From positions 62,001 to 126,000 of the forward strand of contig JBGAIM010000013.1 in assembly GCA_044225555.1 (NCBI GenBank): a stretch of DNA of 64,000 bases, read 5' to 3'. Positions 26,762 through 36,480 of this stretch are shown here, in pieces. The notes under the pieces are model-generated. The model saw nothing but the letters and a program-made list of their open reading frames with translations, did no database searches and was not told the origin of the DNA. The stretch comes from JADLHS01 sp044225555. Its GTDB lineage: Bacteria; Verrucomicrobiota; Verrucomicrobiia; Limisphaerales; JADLHS01. Positions within the stretch are counted from its first letter, which is position 1. Each line of letters opens with the position of its first letter. The translations under genes were made by a program, and so were the position numbers.

Positions 26762-27676
26762 TCAGGGCTTTGGGGTGAAGCCTGTGTGGGCCAGGATCTC
26801 CTGCCCGCGTTTTGAGAGGGCGAATTGGAGGAAATCCTTGGTGGCTTGTGATTCGCGGGCTTTGTTGGTGTAAAAGCGCAGGGTTCGCGCATAGGGATAT
26901 TTGCCGCTGTTGACGTTCACGGCGTTGGGCTCGACGCCGTCGATTGACAACGATTTTGCCCCGGGTGCCTTGGCCAGTTCGACGCCGGAGTAACCGATGC
27001 CGTTCGCATCGGCCGCCACCGCCTGCACGATGGCTGGGTAGTTGGTGAGCAGATGCGGATGAGCGGCATAGGATTCGTTCTTCATGGCAACTTCCTTGAA
27101 GCCGAGGTGCGTGCCGGAAATCGGGTCGCGAATGTAGAGACTGATGGTGGCATCCGGGCCGCCGACGTCCTTCCAGTTGGTAACCTTGCCGGTGAAGATG
27201 TCGTGCACCTGGTCCTTGGTGAGGTTGGCGACCGGGTTGTTAGCGTTGACCACCAGCGCGACACTGTAGGCCCCCAAGACCGACTCGTTCATCTCGATGC
27301 CGCTGGACTTCGTCAACTCCAGCTCTTCCTCGATGGCGGCGCGGGAGGCGGCGGCGATGTCGCACTGACCGGCGCGCAAGGCGGCCATGCCGTAGCCGGT
27401 AGCCTTGGCTTCCAACTCGAAAGCGACGCCGGGATGATCCTTCTTGAACTCCGCGATCAGCTGGGGAGCGAGTTCCTCGCCGATGGTGTTTGAGCCGCGG
27501 ATGATCACCTTGTTGTCCGCGCCGGCGGTTTGGGCGGCGGGCGCGCTTTCCGAATCGGAGGTCGGTTTGCCTGACGGGCAACCGGCCAGCAACACGCCCA
27601 GCAACACGACACCGAAAGATTTTGCAGCCTTCACCGAGTTGCCAACGAAAGAATTCGCGCAGGAGTTAGTATTCAT
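26762..27676 (-). CDS. PstS-family phosphate-binding lipoprotein
   Basis: A 304-residue solute-binding protein. The signal has a long n-region and a lipobox, VLLAGC, so it would be lipid-anchored. The mature part has IIRGSNTIGEELAPQLIAEFKKDHPG, a phosphate-cradling GYGMAALRAGQCDIAAASR, IFTGKVTNWKDVGG and RDPISGTHLGFKEV, the standard PstS layout. No pstCAB genes follow. Some isolated PstS-like proteins act in phosphate scavenging or as adhesins; phosphate binding itself is likely. A start nearer the hydrophobic core is possible. Confidence 0.88.
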   Translation of the reverse strand: MNTNSCANSFVGNSVKAAKSFGVVLLGVLLAGCPSGKPTSDSESAPAAQTAGADNKVIIRGSNTIGEELAPQLIAEFKKDHPGVAFELEAKATGYGMAALRAGQCDIAAASRAAIEEELELTKSSGIEMNESVLGAYSVALVVNANNPVANLTKDQVHDIFTGKVTNWKDVGGPDATISLYIRDPISGTHLGFKEVAMKNESYAAHPHLLTNYPAIVQAVAADANGIGYSGVELAKAPGAKSLSIDGVEPNAVNVNSGKYPYARTLRFYTNKARESQATKDFLQFALSKRGQEILAHTGFTPKP

Positions 27677-28188
27677 ACCGGGTTCTGGAGAGTTTATTCG
27701 CGCTAACGTTCAATCGCACCGTCGCCTATGGCAAGGGAAAAATCCGGGTTGATCGCGCCCCATGGTCGAGACAACGCGGGCGCGGTGGTGCGCGCGACGA
27801 ACGGGGATGATCGTCGTCCGCGGCGGTCGCCTGACAAATTGAAATGACCAGCCTGCGCAAAACACCTCATGCCAATTTGTGTGTGGGCAAATGCGATATG
27901 CCGTAATCGCGCCGTGATCCGGCAAAATAACCGTCGAGGTATGGGAGCGGGGGCGCGGAATGGAGACTGCTTTTGCCGGACGCCGGGCGGAGTGTCGCTG
28001 GGTTCGGCTGGCGGTAGGGACCATTTCCCGGCGCGGGGGCGTAACCCGGTTGTCACCTTAATGTTAATAAGTTGCACGGTAAAAGTATTGATTTTCCCGA
28101 CGCGTCGCCTACGCTTTAACAACCTAAAAGTCGAAAGAGAAACCCACAACAGTGTGGGCCAGTAGTAAAAAACAAATCAGCAGACTCC
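27677..28188. other. Intergenic region between divergent pstS-like and Ig-protein genes
   Basis: About 510 bases without a supported gene. It must hold the promoters of the two divergent flanking genes. The part close to 28050-28110 is AT-rich compared with its surroundings and is the most promoter-like portion. Open frames here have biased, Arg/Pro-rich translations and no start signals. Confidence 0.5.
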
Positions 28189-30324
28189 ATGAAAAGAATC
28201 CTCCTTCCCATAGTGTTCTCACTTCTCGCAGTTATGTCCGTTCGCGCACAAGTGATCCTCCAGGACGACTTTACCTATGCCGACGGTCTCACCACCAATG
28301 TTTCCGGTGGCCTGTGGGTCGTGCATAGTTCGAGTGGCAATAATTCATTTGTGGCCAATAACCAATTGCAGGTTTTTGGTTCACGGGGTGACGATATCAA
28401 CCGGCTTTTTTCCGGGACGCCTGGATCGGTGCTTTATGCGAGCTTTGTCGTCCGGATGACCGCTCTGCCGAACGCCGCGGGCGCCTACTTCGCTCACTTT
28501 AAGGACAGCGGTAACAATTTCCGCGCTAGGGTGTTCGCCTTTACTCCCGCCGGGATTACTCCAAATAACTGGCGGTTGGGTATCTCTGCGGCTTCCAGCA
28601 CGGCGCCGCCGACCCAGGTCTTTCCTCGTGATCTGGCGCTCAATGTGGATTACCGGGTGGTGGTAAGTTACGATACGGCGGGCTTCCTAGGTACGCTCTG
28701 GGTCGATCCGGTTTCATCGACCGACCAGAATCAATTCACCACCGACTCCACGGCTGCGGCGACGCTGGTTGCCTACGCTTTCCGCCAGGCTTCTGGCGAG
28801 GGTTCCATCCTCGTGGACAATTTGCTCGTCGGCAATAGCTTTGAGGATGTGAACGTGGGCGCGGTAAAGTCAGCCACGATCTATTCGCAACCGGAGGATC
28901 CCGTGACCATGTTCACCGGTAATAGCAAAACCCTCTATTGTGGTGGAGATGGCGCCGGCACACTAACCTTCCAATGGCAAAAGGGAGGGGTTGATATTGC
29001 CGATGGCCCAACTTATGTGGGTGCCACTTCAAATGCCTTGTCGATTGTCTCGGCGACCACGGGGGAATCTGGAAATTATACCTGCGTGGTTACGAGCACA
29101 ACGAATGGGGTTTTTTCAAGCAGCGTGACTTCCACTATTTCTCACGTAACAGTCAGCGTCGCGTTAGTTCCCCCGACCATCACCAAACAGCCGACGAATC
29201 AAACAGTGTTCTTTGGTCAGTCAGCGAGCGTGATCGTTGGTGCCACCGGCCCCGGAACGATCACCTATCAGTGGAAGACCAACGGCGTCGATCTCCCCGG
29301 CGAAACCTCTGCCACGTTGCTCATTCCGAGCGTTCAGCCGTTCAATGGCACCACAAATACTTATCGCTGCGCCGTAAGTAACGAGTATGGCGGGTTGCTC
29401 ACCTCGCCGGCGGTGTTGTCGGGGACTTTCCGCCCCACCGTCTCGGTCGCCTTCTTGCGCACGTTGGTGGATCCGGTTACGTATCTGGCGACTAACTCGA
29501 CCACGCTCCATTCCGTGGCCGGTACCGTAACCACCTTCACCAACCTGACCACGGCCAACACCTCTTCCTATTATCTTCAAGACAGCACTGCCGGCATCAA
29601 TATCTTTGCCACGTTTGGTTCCACCTTCCGTCCGGCTTTGGGTGATGTCGTGTTCTTTACCGGAGTTCTCTCCAGTTTCAATAGCACGCTGGAATTGCTC
29701 GCCAGCACCGCCATTGCGGACACGTCGTATTTTGTCCTCAGCAACAACCTTGCGTCCCTGCCTGCTCCCAAGGTCATTCCCTTCGCCATCACCAATGATC
29801 TCGCTTTCTGCGAAACCAACCTCGAAGGCCGGATCGTGATGTTGACCAATGTGTTCTTCGGGACCAATGCGGGTAGCGTGATTTCGACGGCGGCAAACAC
29901 GACCGTCGTGGTGACCAACGAAGCGGGAGAGACGTTTAACGTGTTCTTCTCCTCGGTGGATCTCGATACAGCCGGCCAGACCTTGCCCGAATTTGCCTGG
30001 TCGGTAACCGGGCCAATGACCCAGAACCTCAACAATACCACCAACCCACGGAATCAGGGTTACAGTGTTACCGTCACGCGTTTCGCTGACATTGTCACGG
30101 GCGCTCCCTCACCTGTAACGGTCACCGGTTCGCTGGGCGGTGGCGGGACAACGCTCACTTGGACCGCAGTTCCCTACAACTATTCCTACAGTGTCCTGGC
30201 CGCGACGGCGGTTGATGGAACTTACACGCCCATTGCAACGGGCCTTACCTTCGCCAACGCGCTCGGGACCTACACCGACACGACGGGCGGAAGCCAGAAG
30301 TTCTACAAGATCGTTAGTCCGTAA
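28189..30324 (+). CDS. Secreted multidomain protein with Ig-like domains
   Basis: A 711-residue exported protein. A signal peptide (residues 1-20, ending VRAQ) is followed by a jelly-roll or LamG-like domain (about 22-215), two immunoglobulin-like modules (about 228-320 and 325-410, each with LTFQWQKGG/ITYQWKTNG and GNYTCVV/NTYRCAV), then an OB-fold-like region (about 418-640). The last 50 residues (SVLAATAVDGTYTPI ... FYKIVSP) match a C-terminal module I associate with secreted Verrucomicrobiota proteins. Composition is Thr/Ser/Asn-rich with few Cys. Adhesion or carbohydrate binding is plausible but unproven. A strong terminator follows. Confidence 0.75.
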   Translation: MKRILLPIVFSLLAVMSVRAQVILQDDFTYADGLTTNVSGGLWVVHSSSGNNSFVANNQLQVFGSRGDDINRLFSGTPGSVLYASFVVRMTALPNAAGAYFAHFKDSGNNFRARVFAFTPAGITPNNWRLGISAASSTAPPTQVFPRDLALNVDYRVVVSYDTAGFLGTLWVDPVSSTDQNQFTTDSTAAATLVAYAFRQASGEGSILVDNLLVGNSFEDVNVGAVKSATIYSQPEDPVTMFTGNSKTLYCGGDGAGTLTFQWQKGGVDIADGPTYVGATSNALSIVSATTGESGNYTCVVTSTTNGVFSSSVTSTISHVTVSVALVPPTITKQPTNQTVFFGQSASVIVGATGPGTITYQWKTNGVDLPGETSATLLIPSVQPFNGTTNTYRCAVSNEYGGLLTSPAVLSGTFRPTVSVAFLRTLVDPVTYLATNSTTLHSVAGTVTTFTNLTTANTSSYYLQDSTAGINIFATFGSTFRPALGDVVFFTGVLSSFNSTLELLASTAIADTSYFVLSNNLASLPAPKVIPFAITNDLAFCETNLEGRIVMLTNVFFGTNAGSVISTAANTTVVVTNEAGETFNVFFSSVDLDTAGQTLPEFAWSVTGPMTQNLNNTTNPRNQGYSVTVTRFADIVTGAPSPVTVTGSLGGGGTTLTWTAVPYNYSYSVLAATAVDGTYTPIATGLTFANALGTYTDTTGGSQKFYKIVSP

Positions 30325-30345
30325 GGTCTGCGATTTCAGTCAGCG

Positions 30346-30379
30346 CGCCCCGATCCTCAAGATCGGGGCGTTTTCTTTT
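30346..30379 (+). terminator. Intrinsic terminator of the Ig-protein gene
   Basis: A perfect 10-bp stem (CGCCCCGATC / GATCGGGGCG) with a 5-base loop, followed directly by TTTTCTTTT, 21 bases after the stop codon. Confidence 0.9.
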
Positions 30380-30424
30380 GCCGACGGTGATCAAGTAGCC
30401 GCACGATCTTCAGAAGACTGGCGC

Positions 30425-32692
30425 TCATTTGACCGCTGTCTCCCTCCATGGTTTTGCCGCTTTGAAATTCTCCAGCATCAGTTGACACTCGTTGGTCAGG
30501 TCCTTGCGTCCTGAATTTGCAGCCAGGACGAGCGCACGTTCTGCGGTGGCAATCGCTTCGGGGAATCGGCCGGCTTCAGCGTAGGCGGCAGCCAGCGTTT
30601 TCAATTTCGCCGGTTCGTTCAGTTGCGTGAGTTCGCAGGCTCTTGCGGCCATGTTGACCGCCTCAGCGCCGTTGCGAAACTCGGGCGCCGGGCTGGTGGC
30701 CAGAAGCCAGGAGAGGCCGTCGAGGGCATCGGCATGGTCGGGCTGGAGCAGCAAGACACTCGCGTATTGGCTCATGGCTTCGCGGGTTCGGTTCAAATGG
30801 GTGAGCGCCACCGCAAATTGATAGCGCGCCTTGGCGTCGGTTGAATCGGTGCCGACCGTTTTGGCAAACAGTTCCGCAGCCTCGCCCCATTGCGCCTGCT
30901 GGTTCAGCGCCAGCGCCAGATTAAACTGGGTTTCCCGGTTGGTGGAGTTGAGTCGCAGTGCCGTGCGTAGGTGCGCGGTTCCGTCCGCCAATCTGCCCTG
31001 CTGGATCAGCAGGATGCCGAGGTTGTTGTGTGCCTGCGCCAAATCCGGATTGAGCTTCACCGCGGCGGAAAAATGTTCGACCGCTTCGTCAAGTCGCCCT
31101 TCCGAGTGAAGAACGCGCGCGAGATTGTTGTGGGCGACGGCCGACTCGGCATTCAGTTTCAACGCGGCCTGGTAGTGTTCCCTGGCTTCCGCAATTTTAC
31201 CCTGTTTCGCGAGCGCCACGCCCAGGAGGAGATGGGTCTGCTCCTGGATGGGTTTGAACCGGAGCGCCTGCTGGTAAGCGGCGATGGCCGCGTCGAGTTT
31301 TCCCTGTTGATCGAGCGCATTGCCGAGAAAGAAATAGGCTTCGGCATATTGCGGCTTTAGCTGCAGCGCGTGGCGATAGTGCTCGGTGGCCTCGTCGAAT
31401 TTGCCTTCCTGGGCCAGCAGGCTGCCAAGCATGGTCACAGCCATGAAATTATTGGGTGTGACCCGCGCGGCGTGTTCGAAAAGCGTGCGGGTGCTTTTCC
31501 AATGGCTGAGTTGGAAGGTGGTGGCGACCAGCAGTGCGGCTCCCGTTACCACCCCGATGGTTTGGAGCGCGAGGCGGTGTCGTGTCAATTCAACCAGTCC
31601 CCACACCAGCGCAAAGAAAATCCCGATCAAGGGCAGATACGTGTAACGATCCGCCCACGCTTGATCGCCGACTTGCACGAGCCCGATCACAGGCACCAGG
31701 GTGCCCAGATACCAAAACCAACCGGTGGCAAGATAAGGTCGGCGAGAGGCGACTCGCACCACCACGAAGGTGACGAGTGCCAGCAACCCGCCCGCCAGAG
31801 CGACTTTCCCGACGGGCGTGCCGGTTTCGTAAGGGTAATAGATCGCGAGTCCGCGCGGGACAAAGGTAACACCCAAGTAATGCGCATAAGCAACGACGGC
31901 GTGCGACAGCCGTTGAGTGATGGGCAGCCCCGCCGTCGAAACAATCGCCTGCGCTTGCGCAGAAAGGGTCAGACCGCAGGCGACGAGGGTTAGCGCGAGG
32001 AACGGAATTTTTTCCAAGATCAACTGTTTCCAGGCCGCTGGTTGAAACGAACTTCCGGCCGTCGCGAGTTGCGGCCTTCTGCGCAGCGGCCAAAAATCCA
32101 GCAGCAGTAGAATGAAAGGCAGCGTGACCGCCATGGGCTTTGCCATCAGCGCTAGAAGGAAGGCCGTCAGCGTGGCCGTGTAACGTCCGACCCCGGGCTG
32201 GGCGGCGTACCGGACATAACACAGCAAGGTGAGCAGCCAGAAGCAGGCGCTCAAAACGTCTTTACGTTCGGCCACCCAGGCGACGGATTCCACGTGCAGC
32301 GGATGCCAGGCAAAAAGGAACGCCACGGTTGCGCTGCGCCAGGTCGCTCCGGTCATGCGATTGAACAGCAGGAAGAGCAGAATGGTGTTGGCCACGTGCA
32401 ACAACACATTGGTGAGGTGATGGCCGGCCGGTTTCAGCCCGTAAAGCTGGCAATCCAGCATGTGCGAAAGCCACGTCAACGGGTGCCAGTTGCCGGCATG
32501 ATAGCCGAACGCCCAGACCAGACCTCGCCAGGTGAGGCCGGCTTGCACTTGCAAATTCTCCGTCACGTACTGCTGGTCATCGTAGGGGAGAAAACCCTGG
32601 CGCAGCGACGGTGCGTACAACAACAGGGTGATCAGCCCGAGGCCCAGACAAATCAGGGTCGCGGTTCGCCAGTTCTTGGTTGGCTCCTGCAC
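30425..32692 (-). CDS. TMTC-like polytopic membrane protein with TPR repeats
   Basis: A 755-residue protein. The N-terminal 430 residues carry about 11 membrane segments and resemble O-mannosyltransferase-like TMTC proteins: LPYDDQQYVTEN near the front (an acidic loop motif) and HPLHVESVAWVAERKDVLSACFWL. Residues about 430-720 are tandem TPR units such as EHYRHALQLKPQYAEAYFFLGNALDQQGKLDAAI. Transfer of a sugar to protein or lipid in the membrane is the best guess from the family; substrate is unknown. It is convergent with the Ig-protein gene upstream of it in the window. Confidence 0.85.
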   Translation of the reverse strand: MQEPTKNWRTATLICLGLGLITLLLYAPSLRQGFLPYDDQQYVTENLQVQAGLTWRGLVWAFGYHAGNWHPLTWLSHMLDCQLYGLKPAGHHLTNVLLHVANTILLFLLFNRMTGATWRSATVAFLFAWHPLHVESVAWVAERKDVLSACFWLLTLLCYVRYAAQPGVGRYTATLTAFLLALMAKPMAVTLPFILLLLDFWPLRRRPQLATAGSSFQPAAWKQLILEKIPFLALTLVACGLTLSAQAQAIVSTAGLPITQRLSHAVVAYAHYLGVTFVPRGLAIYYPYETGTPVGKVALAGGLLALVTFVVVRVASRRPYLATGWFWYLGTLVPVIGLVQVGDQAWADRYTYLPLIGIFFALVWGLVELTRHRLALQTIGVVTGAALLVATTFQLSHWKSTRTLFEHAARVTPNNFMAVTMLGSLLAQEGKFDEATEHYRHALQLKPQYAEAYFFLGNALDQQGKLDAAIAAYQQALRFKPIQEQTHLLLGVALAKQGKIAEAREHYQAALKLNAESAVAHNNLARVLHSEGRLDEAVEHFSAAVKLNPDLAQAHNNLGILLIQQGRLADGTAHLRTALRLNSTNRETQFNLALALNQQAQWGEAAELFAKTVGTDSTDAKARYQFAVALTHLNRTREAMSQYASVLLLQPDHADALDGLSWLLATSPAPEFRNGAEAVNMAARACELTQLNEPAKLKTLAAAYAEAGRFPEAIATAERALVLAANSGRKDLTNECQLMLENFKAAKPWRETAVK

Positions 32693-33110
32693 CCAGATAT
32701 TCAGGGGTGAATCCGCGTGTCATTTCAATGGCAAAGGAACGAACCGCTGAGATTGCGGCTGGGCGCTGTTGTGATTTGGCCAGCCGGCGTGATCTGAACA
32801 AGGCGCGGATGGATTCCTGGCGGGGCTGCCGCGGTCACCCTCCGCATTTCAGTCGTGGCAGCTCCACTGCTTGAACTGCCGCCGGAAAAACCGGATCAAT
32901 CGTTCACGCGGGAGCATCCTTTACCAGATGACAGAATCCGCGCCGAACTCGATTGCAGTTCGACACAAACATGTTGCTTACTTGTGGATAATTTTCATTT
33001 TGAAACTCTTGCTTTGTCCCAGGCCGGAGGCTAGAGTCCGATTGCATCGGACCAAACCAAATGAAGTGGTCAAAAGGATCGCTTGAACTGCAGTAGAACC
33101 TCACGGCAAC
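32693..33110. other. Intergenic region upstream of the pseudopilin gene
   Basis: About 420 bases between divergent genes, with no supported gene. It contains one perfect DnaA-box sequence (TTATCCACA, minus strand, 32983-32991), but it is isolated, with no AT-rich unwinding region or box cluster, so it is not an origin by itself. It probably holds the promoters of the two flanking genes. Confidence 0.5.
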
Positions 33111-33974
33111 ATGACAATGTCTTCGTCGAAGTCGTACGCTAAATCGCACTGGAGTGCTTTTACCTTGATCGAGCTGCTGGTTGTGATTGCCATCATCGCC
33201 ATTCTTGCGGCCATGTTGCTGCCCGCACTTTCCAAAGCGAAACAGAAGGCGCAAGCCACAGCCTGTCTTTCCAATTTGCGCCAATGGGGCATTGCGCTGC
33301 AAATCACCGCCACCGATAACAACGACGCCATGCCGCGGGACGGCACGGACGATGGAGGTCAATACGGCGTGGATACCGGCGCCACCACCGGGCCGGGCAG
33401 CCCCAACGACGAGAATGCCTGGTTCAATGTCCTGCCTGCGGTGATGGCGGACCGGCCTCTGTCGGTTTATTACAATTCGCCGGGCGGCAACGCTCCGTTG
33501 AAATTGCCCTACCCCGGCGGCAAGGGAAGGATCTGGCATTGCCCGACGGCAAATGGGGAAGGCGATACTTTTCAACAAAGCGGCGGCTTTGGTTTTTTTA
33601 GTTACGTGATGAACATTGATTTGAAGGCCACCGCTCCCATTACCAGCAGCATCCAAAGAATTCCGTATCCGCAGATGCCCAAGCTTGGCGCAGTACGCCA
33701 ACCGTCCTCAACCGTCCTGCTCACCGAGGCCGCGTTTAGTCCGAGTCGGGAAATCCTGCCCACCCCAGGTGACTCGGCGCGCAACGGGATCTTCCCGGCC
33801 GCCCGCAGCTATCGTTTCGCGTGGCGTCACAATAACCAGGGCAATCTGGCCTTCGTTGACGGTCACTCCGCCATGTTCAAACGCAGTTACATCACCAATG
33901 GCGCCGCCAACGACAGCGGTGCCAACCGCGCGGAGAAGAAAAACGCCGACGTCATTTGGAATATCTACCGTTGA
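33111..33974 (+). CDS. Type II secretion-type pseudopilin with H-X9-DG motif
   Basis: A 287-residue secreted pseudopilin. A short basic leader precedes a type III signal, FTLIELLVVIAIIAILAAMLLPALSKAK, with Phe at the cleavage position and Glu at +5, so prepilin peptidase would cut and methylate it. The body is soluble, and the C-terminus has a His followed nine residues later by Asp-Gly (RHNNQGNLAFVDG), the H-X9-DG feature. Such proteins are very numerous in Planctomycetota, Verrucomicrobiota and Lentisphaerota genomes, often one next to each secreted enzyme. No secretion machinery genes are nearby. Confidence 0.92.
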   Translation: MTMSSSKSYAKSHWSAFTLIELLVVIAIIAILAAMLLPALSKAKQKAQATACLSNLRQWGIALQITATDNNDAMPRDGTDDGGQYGVDTGATTGPGSPNDENAWFNVLPAVMADRPLSVYYNSPGGNAPLKLPYPGGKGRIWHCPTANGEGDTFQQSGGFGFFSYVMNIDLKATAPITSSIQRIPYPQMPKLGAVRQPSSTVLLTEAAFSPSREILPTPGDSARNGIFPAARSYRFAWRHNNQGNLAFVDGHSAMFKRSYITNGAANDSGANRAEKKNADVIWNIYR

Positions 33975-33999
33975 ACCGGCGGTCGAACGAACCCTGACC

Positions 34000-34024
34000 A
34001 GGACGGCATGGCCGTCCTTTTTTT
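34000..34024 (+). terminator. Intrinsic terminator of the pseudopilin gene
   Basis: An 8-bp perfect stem (AGGACGGC / GCCGTCCT) with a 3-base loop, then seven T residues. It starts 26 bases after the stop codon and ends 40 bases before the next start. Confidence 0.88.
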
Positions 34025-34063
34025 GTTTTGCAGGTGAGGGCCGCCTCCGCACAATGCGCGGGC

Positions 34064-34615
34064 ATGAAATTGCGCCGCGCTATTTTCCTCGACCGGGATG
34101 GAACTCTTATCGCGGAAAGAGAATATCTCCGTGACCCGGCGCAAGTTGAAGTCTTTTCCGGGGCGGTGGCGGCACTGAAACGTCTCACGGACGCTGGCTA
34201 TCAGTTGTTCATCGTGACCAACCAATCCGGAGTGGGCCGGGGCTACTTCACCCTGGTGGACGTGGACAAGGTCAACGCCCGTGTTCTCGCGCAATTCAGC
34301 CAGCACGGCGTGACCTTTCAGAAGATTTACATCGCCCCGGAAGCCCCGGACCAGCCGAGCCGCGGACGCAAGCCTTCGCCCCAGTTTTTGTTCGACGCCC
34401 GGGACGAATTCGGCATGGACCTTGCCAACAGTTACATGATTGGGGATAAGCTGATCGACCTCGAATGCGGCTGGAATGCCGGTGTGCGAGCCAGTATTCT
34501 CGTCCGCACTGGTTATGGCGCGGAATTAGAGCGGAAACACTCATCGCAGTTCACCCGGGCGGTTGTGGTGGATGGTCTGGCGGCGGCGGCCGATTGGATT
34601 TTGAATCAGAAATAG
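34064..34615 (+). CDS. GmhB-like HAD phosphatase (heptose/histidinol-phosphate type)
   Basis: A 183-residue HAD-IIIA enzyme. Motif I is FLDRDGTL (Asp10, Asp12), then FIVTNQSGVGRGYFT, a Lys in GRKPSP and IGDKLIDLECGWNAG. It is closest to D,D-heptose 1,7-bisphosphate phosphatase, which feeds LPS inner-core heptose. The Cys/His zinc loop that most GmhB proteins carry between motifs II and III is replaced by IAPEAPDQPSRGRKP, without Cys. The ATG at 34064 is preferred over a TTG at 34028 that lies next to the terminator stem. It lies 7 bases before glmS and is probably cotranscribed. Confidence 0.82.
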   Translation: MKLRRAIFLDRDGTLIAEREYLRDPAQVEVFSGAVAALKRLTDAGYQLFIVTNQSGVGRGYFTLVDVDKVNARVLAQFSQHGVTFQKIYIAPEAPDQPSRGRKPSPQFLFDARDEFGMDLANSYMIGDKLIDLECGWNAGVRASILVRTGYGAELERKHSSQFTRAVVVDGLAAAADWILNQK

Positions 34616-34622
34616 ACTCACT

Positions 34623-36479
34623 ATGTGTGGAATTATTGGATACGTCGGCAAGAAAGCGGCCTCGCCCGTCCTGCTGGAGGGATTGCGCCGGCTGGAATAT
34701 CGCGGTTATGACAGTGCCGGCGTGGCGATTCTCCGCGATGCCGACCTGCTCGTCCGCAAAAAAAAGGGCAAGATCGACGAAGGCATTGCGCGCGAACTCC
34801 AGGCCAACCCGGCCACCGGTGAAACGGGCATTGCCCACACCCGCTGGGCCACGCACGGTCCGCCCTGCGACGAGAATTCCCATCCGCACCTCGATCAATC
34901 CGGCAAGATCGCCGTTGTTCACAACGGCGTCATCGAGAATTACGATCAACTCAAACAACGCCTGCTCCGGGCGGGCCACCAGTTTCACTCCAGCACGGAT
35001 ACCGAAGTGCTGGCTCATTTGATCGGCGAACACTTTGCCAAACGCCGGGCCGGGAAGTCCGAGGGCAATCCGCTCACACTTGCTGTCTGTGATGCCCTGC
35101 GCGAGGTCATCGGCACCTACGGCATCGCGGTCATCTGCACCGAGCAACCCGAACTCATGGTCGGCGCGCGTCGGGGTTCACCACTCATCATCGGCATCGG
35201 CGACGGCGAAAACTTTCTCACCAGCGACGCCAACGCCATTGTCGCCCACACGCGCCAGGTGGTTTTCCTCAATGACTACGACGTGGCTACGCTGACACGC
35301 GAACGTTTCGATGTGGTCAATCTCGGCACGCAGACCGCCAACGTCCAGATTAGCAAACTCGAGTTTCAGGCGGAGGATTCACAACGCGGCGAATTTCCGC
35401 ACTTCATGCTCAAGGAAATCTTCGAGCAGCCGCGCACGGTTGAGAATGCCTCGCGTGGACGCATTGATCACGAAGGCGCGACCGCCCGGTTCGGCGGCTT
35501 GAACCTGACCCCGGCAGAATTGCGCGCGATTGACCGCATTGTCATTGCCGCCAGCGGTACCAGCTGGCACGCGGCTTTGATCGGTGAATACCTCATCGAA
35601 GAACTCGCGCATCTGCCGGTCGAGGTCGAGTTCGCGCACGAGTTTTGTTACCGCAACTGTCCGCTCGAAAAGAATACCGTGCTGTTGGTCATCTCCCAGT
35701 CGGGTGAGACGGCGGACACGCTGATGGCCTTGCGCGAGGCCAAACGCCGCGGGCACAAGGCGCTGGCCATTGTGAATGTCGTTGGCAGCACCATCGCGCG
35801 CGAATCCGACGGCGGGATCTACATGCACGCCGGGCCGGAGATCGGCGTCGCTTCCACCAAGGCGTTCATCTCCACGCTCACGATTCTGACCCTGCTCGGC
35901 GTTCACTTGGGCCGCATGCGGATGTTGTCCGCCGGCCGCGCGATGGAAATTCTCAAGGCGCTCGAAGCGGTGCCGAAACAGATTGAAGCGTTGCTCCAGC
36001 AAAACGAAACCATCAAGCAACTCGCGCTCAAATACGCCAAGGCCGAGGATTTCTTTTTCCTCGCGCGCGGCTACACCTTCCCGGCGGCGCTCGAAGGCGC
36101 GCTCAAGCTCAAGGAAATTTCCTACATCCACGCCGAGGGCTACTCCGCCGCGGAAATGAAGCACGGCCCGATTGCGCTGATTGACGAGAAGACGCCGACC
36201 GTGTTCGTCGTGCCACAGGATTCGATGTACGACAAAACGATGGCGAACCTCGCCATGATCCGCGCGCGCAAAGGCCCGGTTATTACCGTGGCCACGGAAG
36301 GCGATGCGGAAATCGCGAAAGTGGCCGACGATGTCATTTACGTGCCGCGCACGGTCGAACCGCTTTATCCGATCCTGACCAGCGTGCCGCTGCAACTCTT
36401 CGCCTACCACATCGCCGTGGCGCGCGGTTGCGACGTGGACAAACCGCGCAATCTCGCCAAGAGCGTCACGGTGCAGTAA
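34623..36479 (+). CDS. glmS: Glutamine-fructose-6-phosphate aminotransferase
   Basis: Makes glucosamine 6-phosphate for peptidoglycan and LPS. The 618-residue protein starts with the class II amidotransferase MCGIIGYVG (catalytic Cys after Met removal), then RWATHGPP and NGVIENY. Two SIS domains follow: VIAASGTSWHAALIGEY with ISQSGETADTLMAL, and AALEGALKLKEISYIHAEGYSAAEMKHGPIALI. The C-terminus ends in LAKSVTVQ, the LAKSVTVE-type family tail. It is 7 bases downstream of the gmhB-like gene, and convergent with an ABC permease gene whose stop is 1 base away. Confidence 0.98.
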   Translation: MCGIIGYVGKKAASPVLLEGLRRLEYRGYDSAGVAILRDADLLVRKKKGKIDEGIARELQANPATGETGIAHTRWATHGPPCDENSHPHLDQSGKIAVVHNGVIENYDQLKQRLLRAGHQFHSSTDTEVLAHLIGEHFAKRRAGKSEGNPLTLAVCDALREVIGTYGIAVICTEQPELMVGARRGSPLIIGIGDGENFLTSDANAIVAHTRQVVFLNDYDVATLTRERFDVVNLGTQTANVQISKLEFQAEDSQRGEFPHFMLKEIFEQPRTVENASRGRIDHEGATARFGGLNLTPAELRAIDRIVIAASGTSWHAALIGEYLIEELAHLPVEVEFAHEFCYRNCPLEKNTVLLVISQSGETADTLMALREAKRRGHKALAIVNVVGSTIARESDGGIYMHAGPEIGVASTKAFISTLTILTLLGVHLGRMRMLSAGRAMEILKALEAVPKQIEALLQQNETIKQLALKYAKAEDFFFLARGYTFPAALEGALKLKEISYIHAEGYSAAEMKHGPIALIDEKTPTVFVVPQDSMYDKTMANLAMIRARKGPVITVATEGDAEIAKVADDVIYVPRTVEPLYPILTSVPLQLFAYHIAVARGCDVDKPRNLAKSVTVQ

Positions 36480-36480
36480 C

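Noticed and set aside
27703..28149. A 148-codon minus-strand frame between pstS and the Ig-protein gene
   Set aside because: Its composition (Arg/Pro-rich, no motif) and its place over the promoter region argue against coding.
32983..32991. Perfect DnaA box TTATCCACA in the gap before the pseudopilin gene, as a possible origin of replication
   Set aside because: It is a single box, with no cluster, no AT-rich unwinding element, and no dnaA, dnaN or gyrB nearby. One such 9-mer is expected by chance in a region of this size range.
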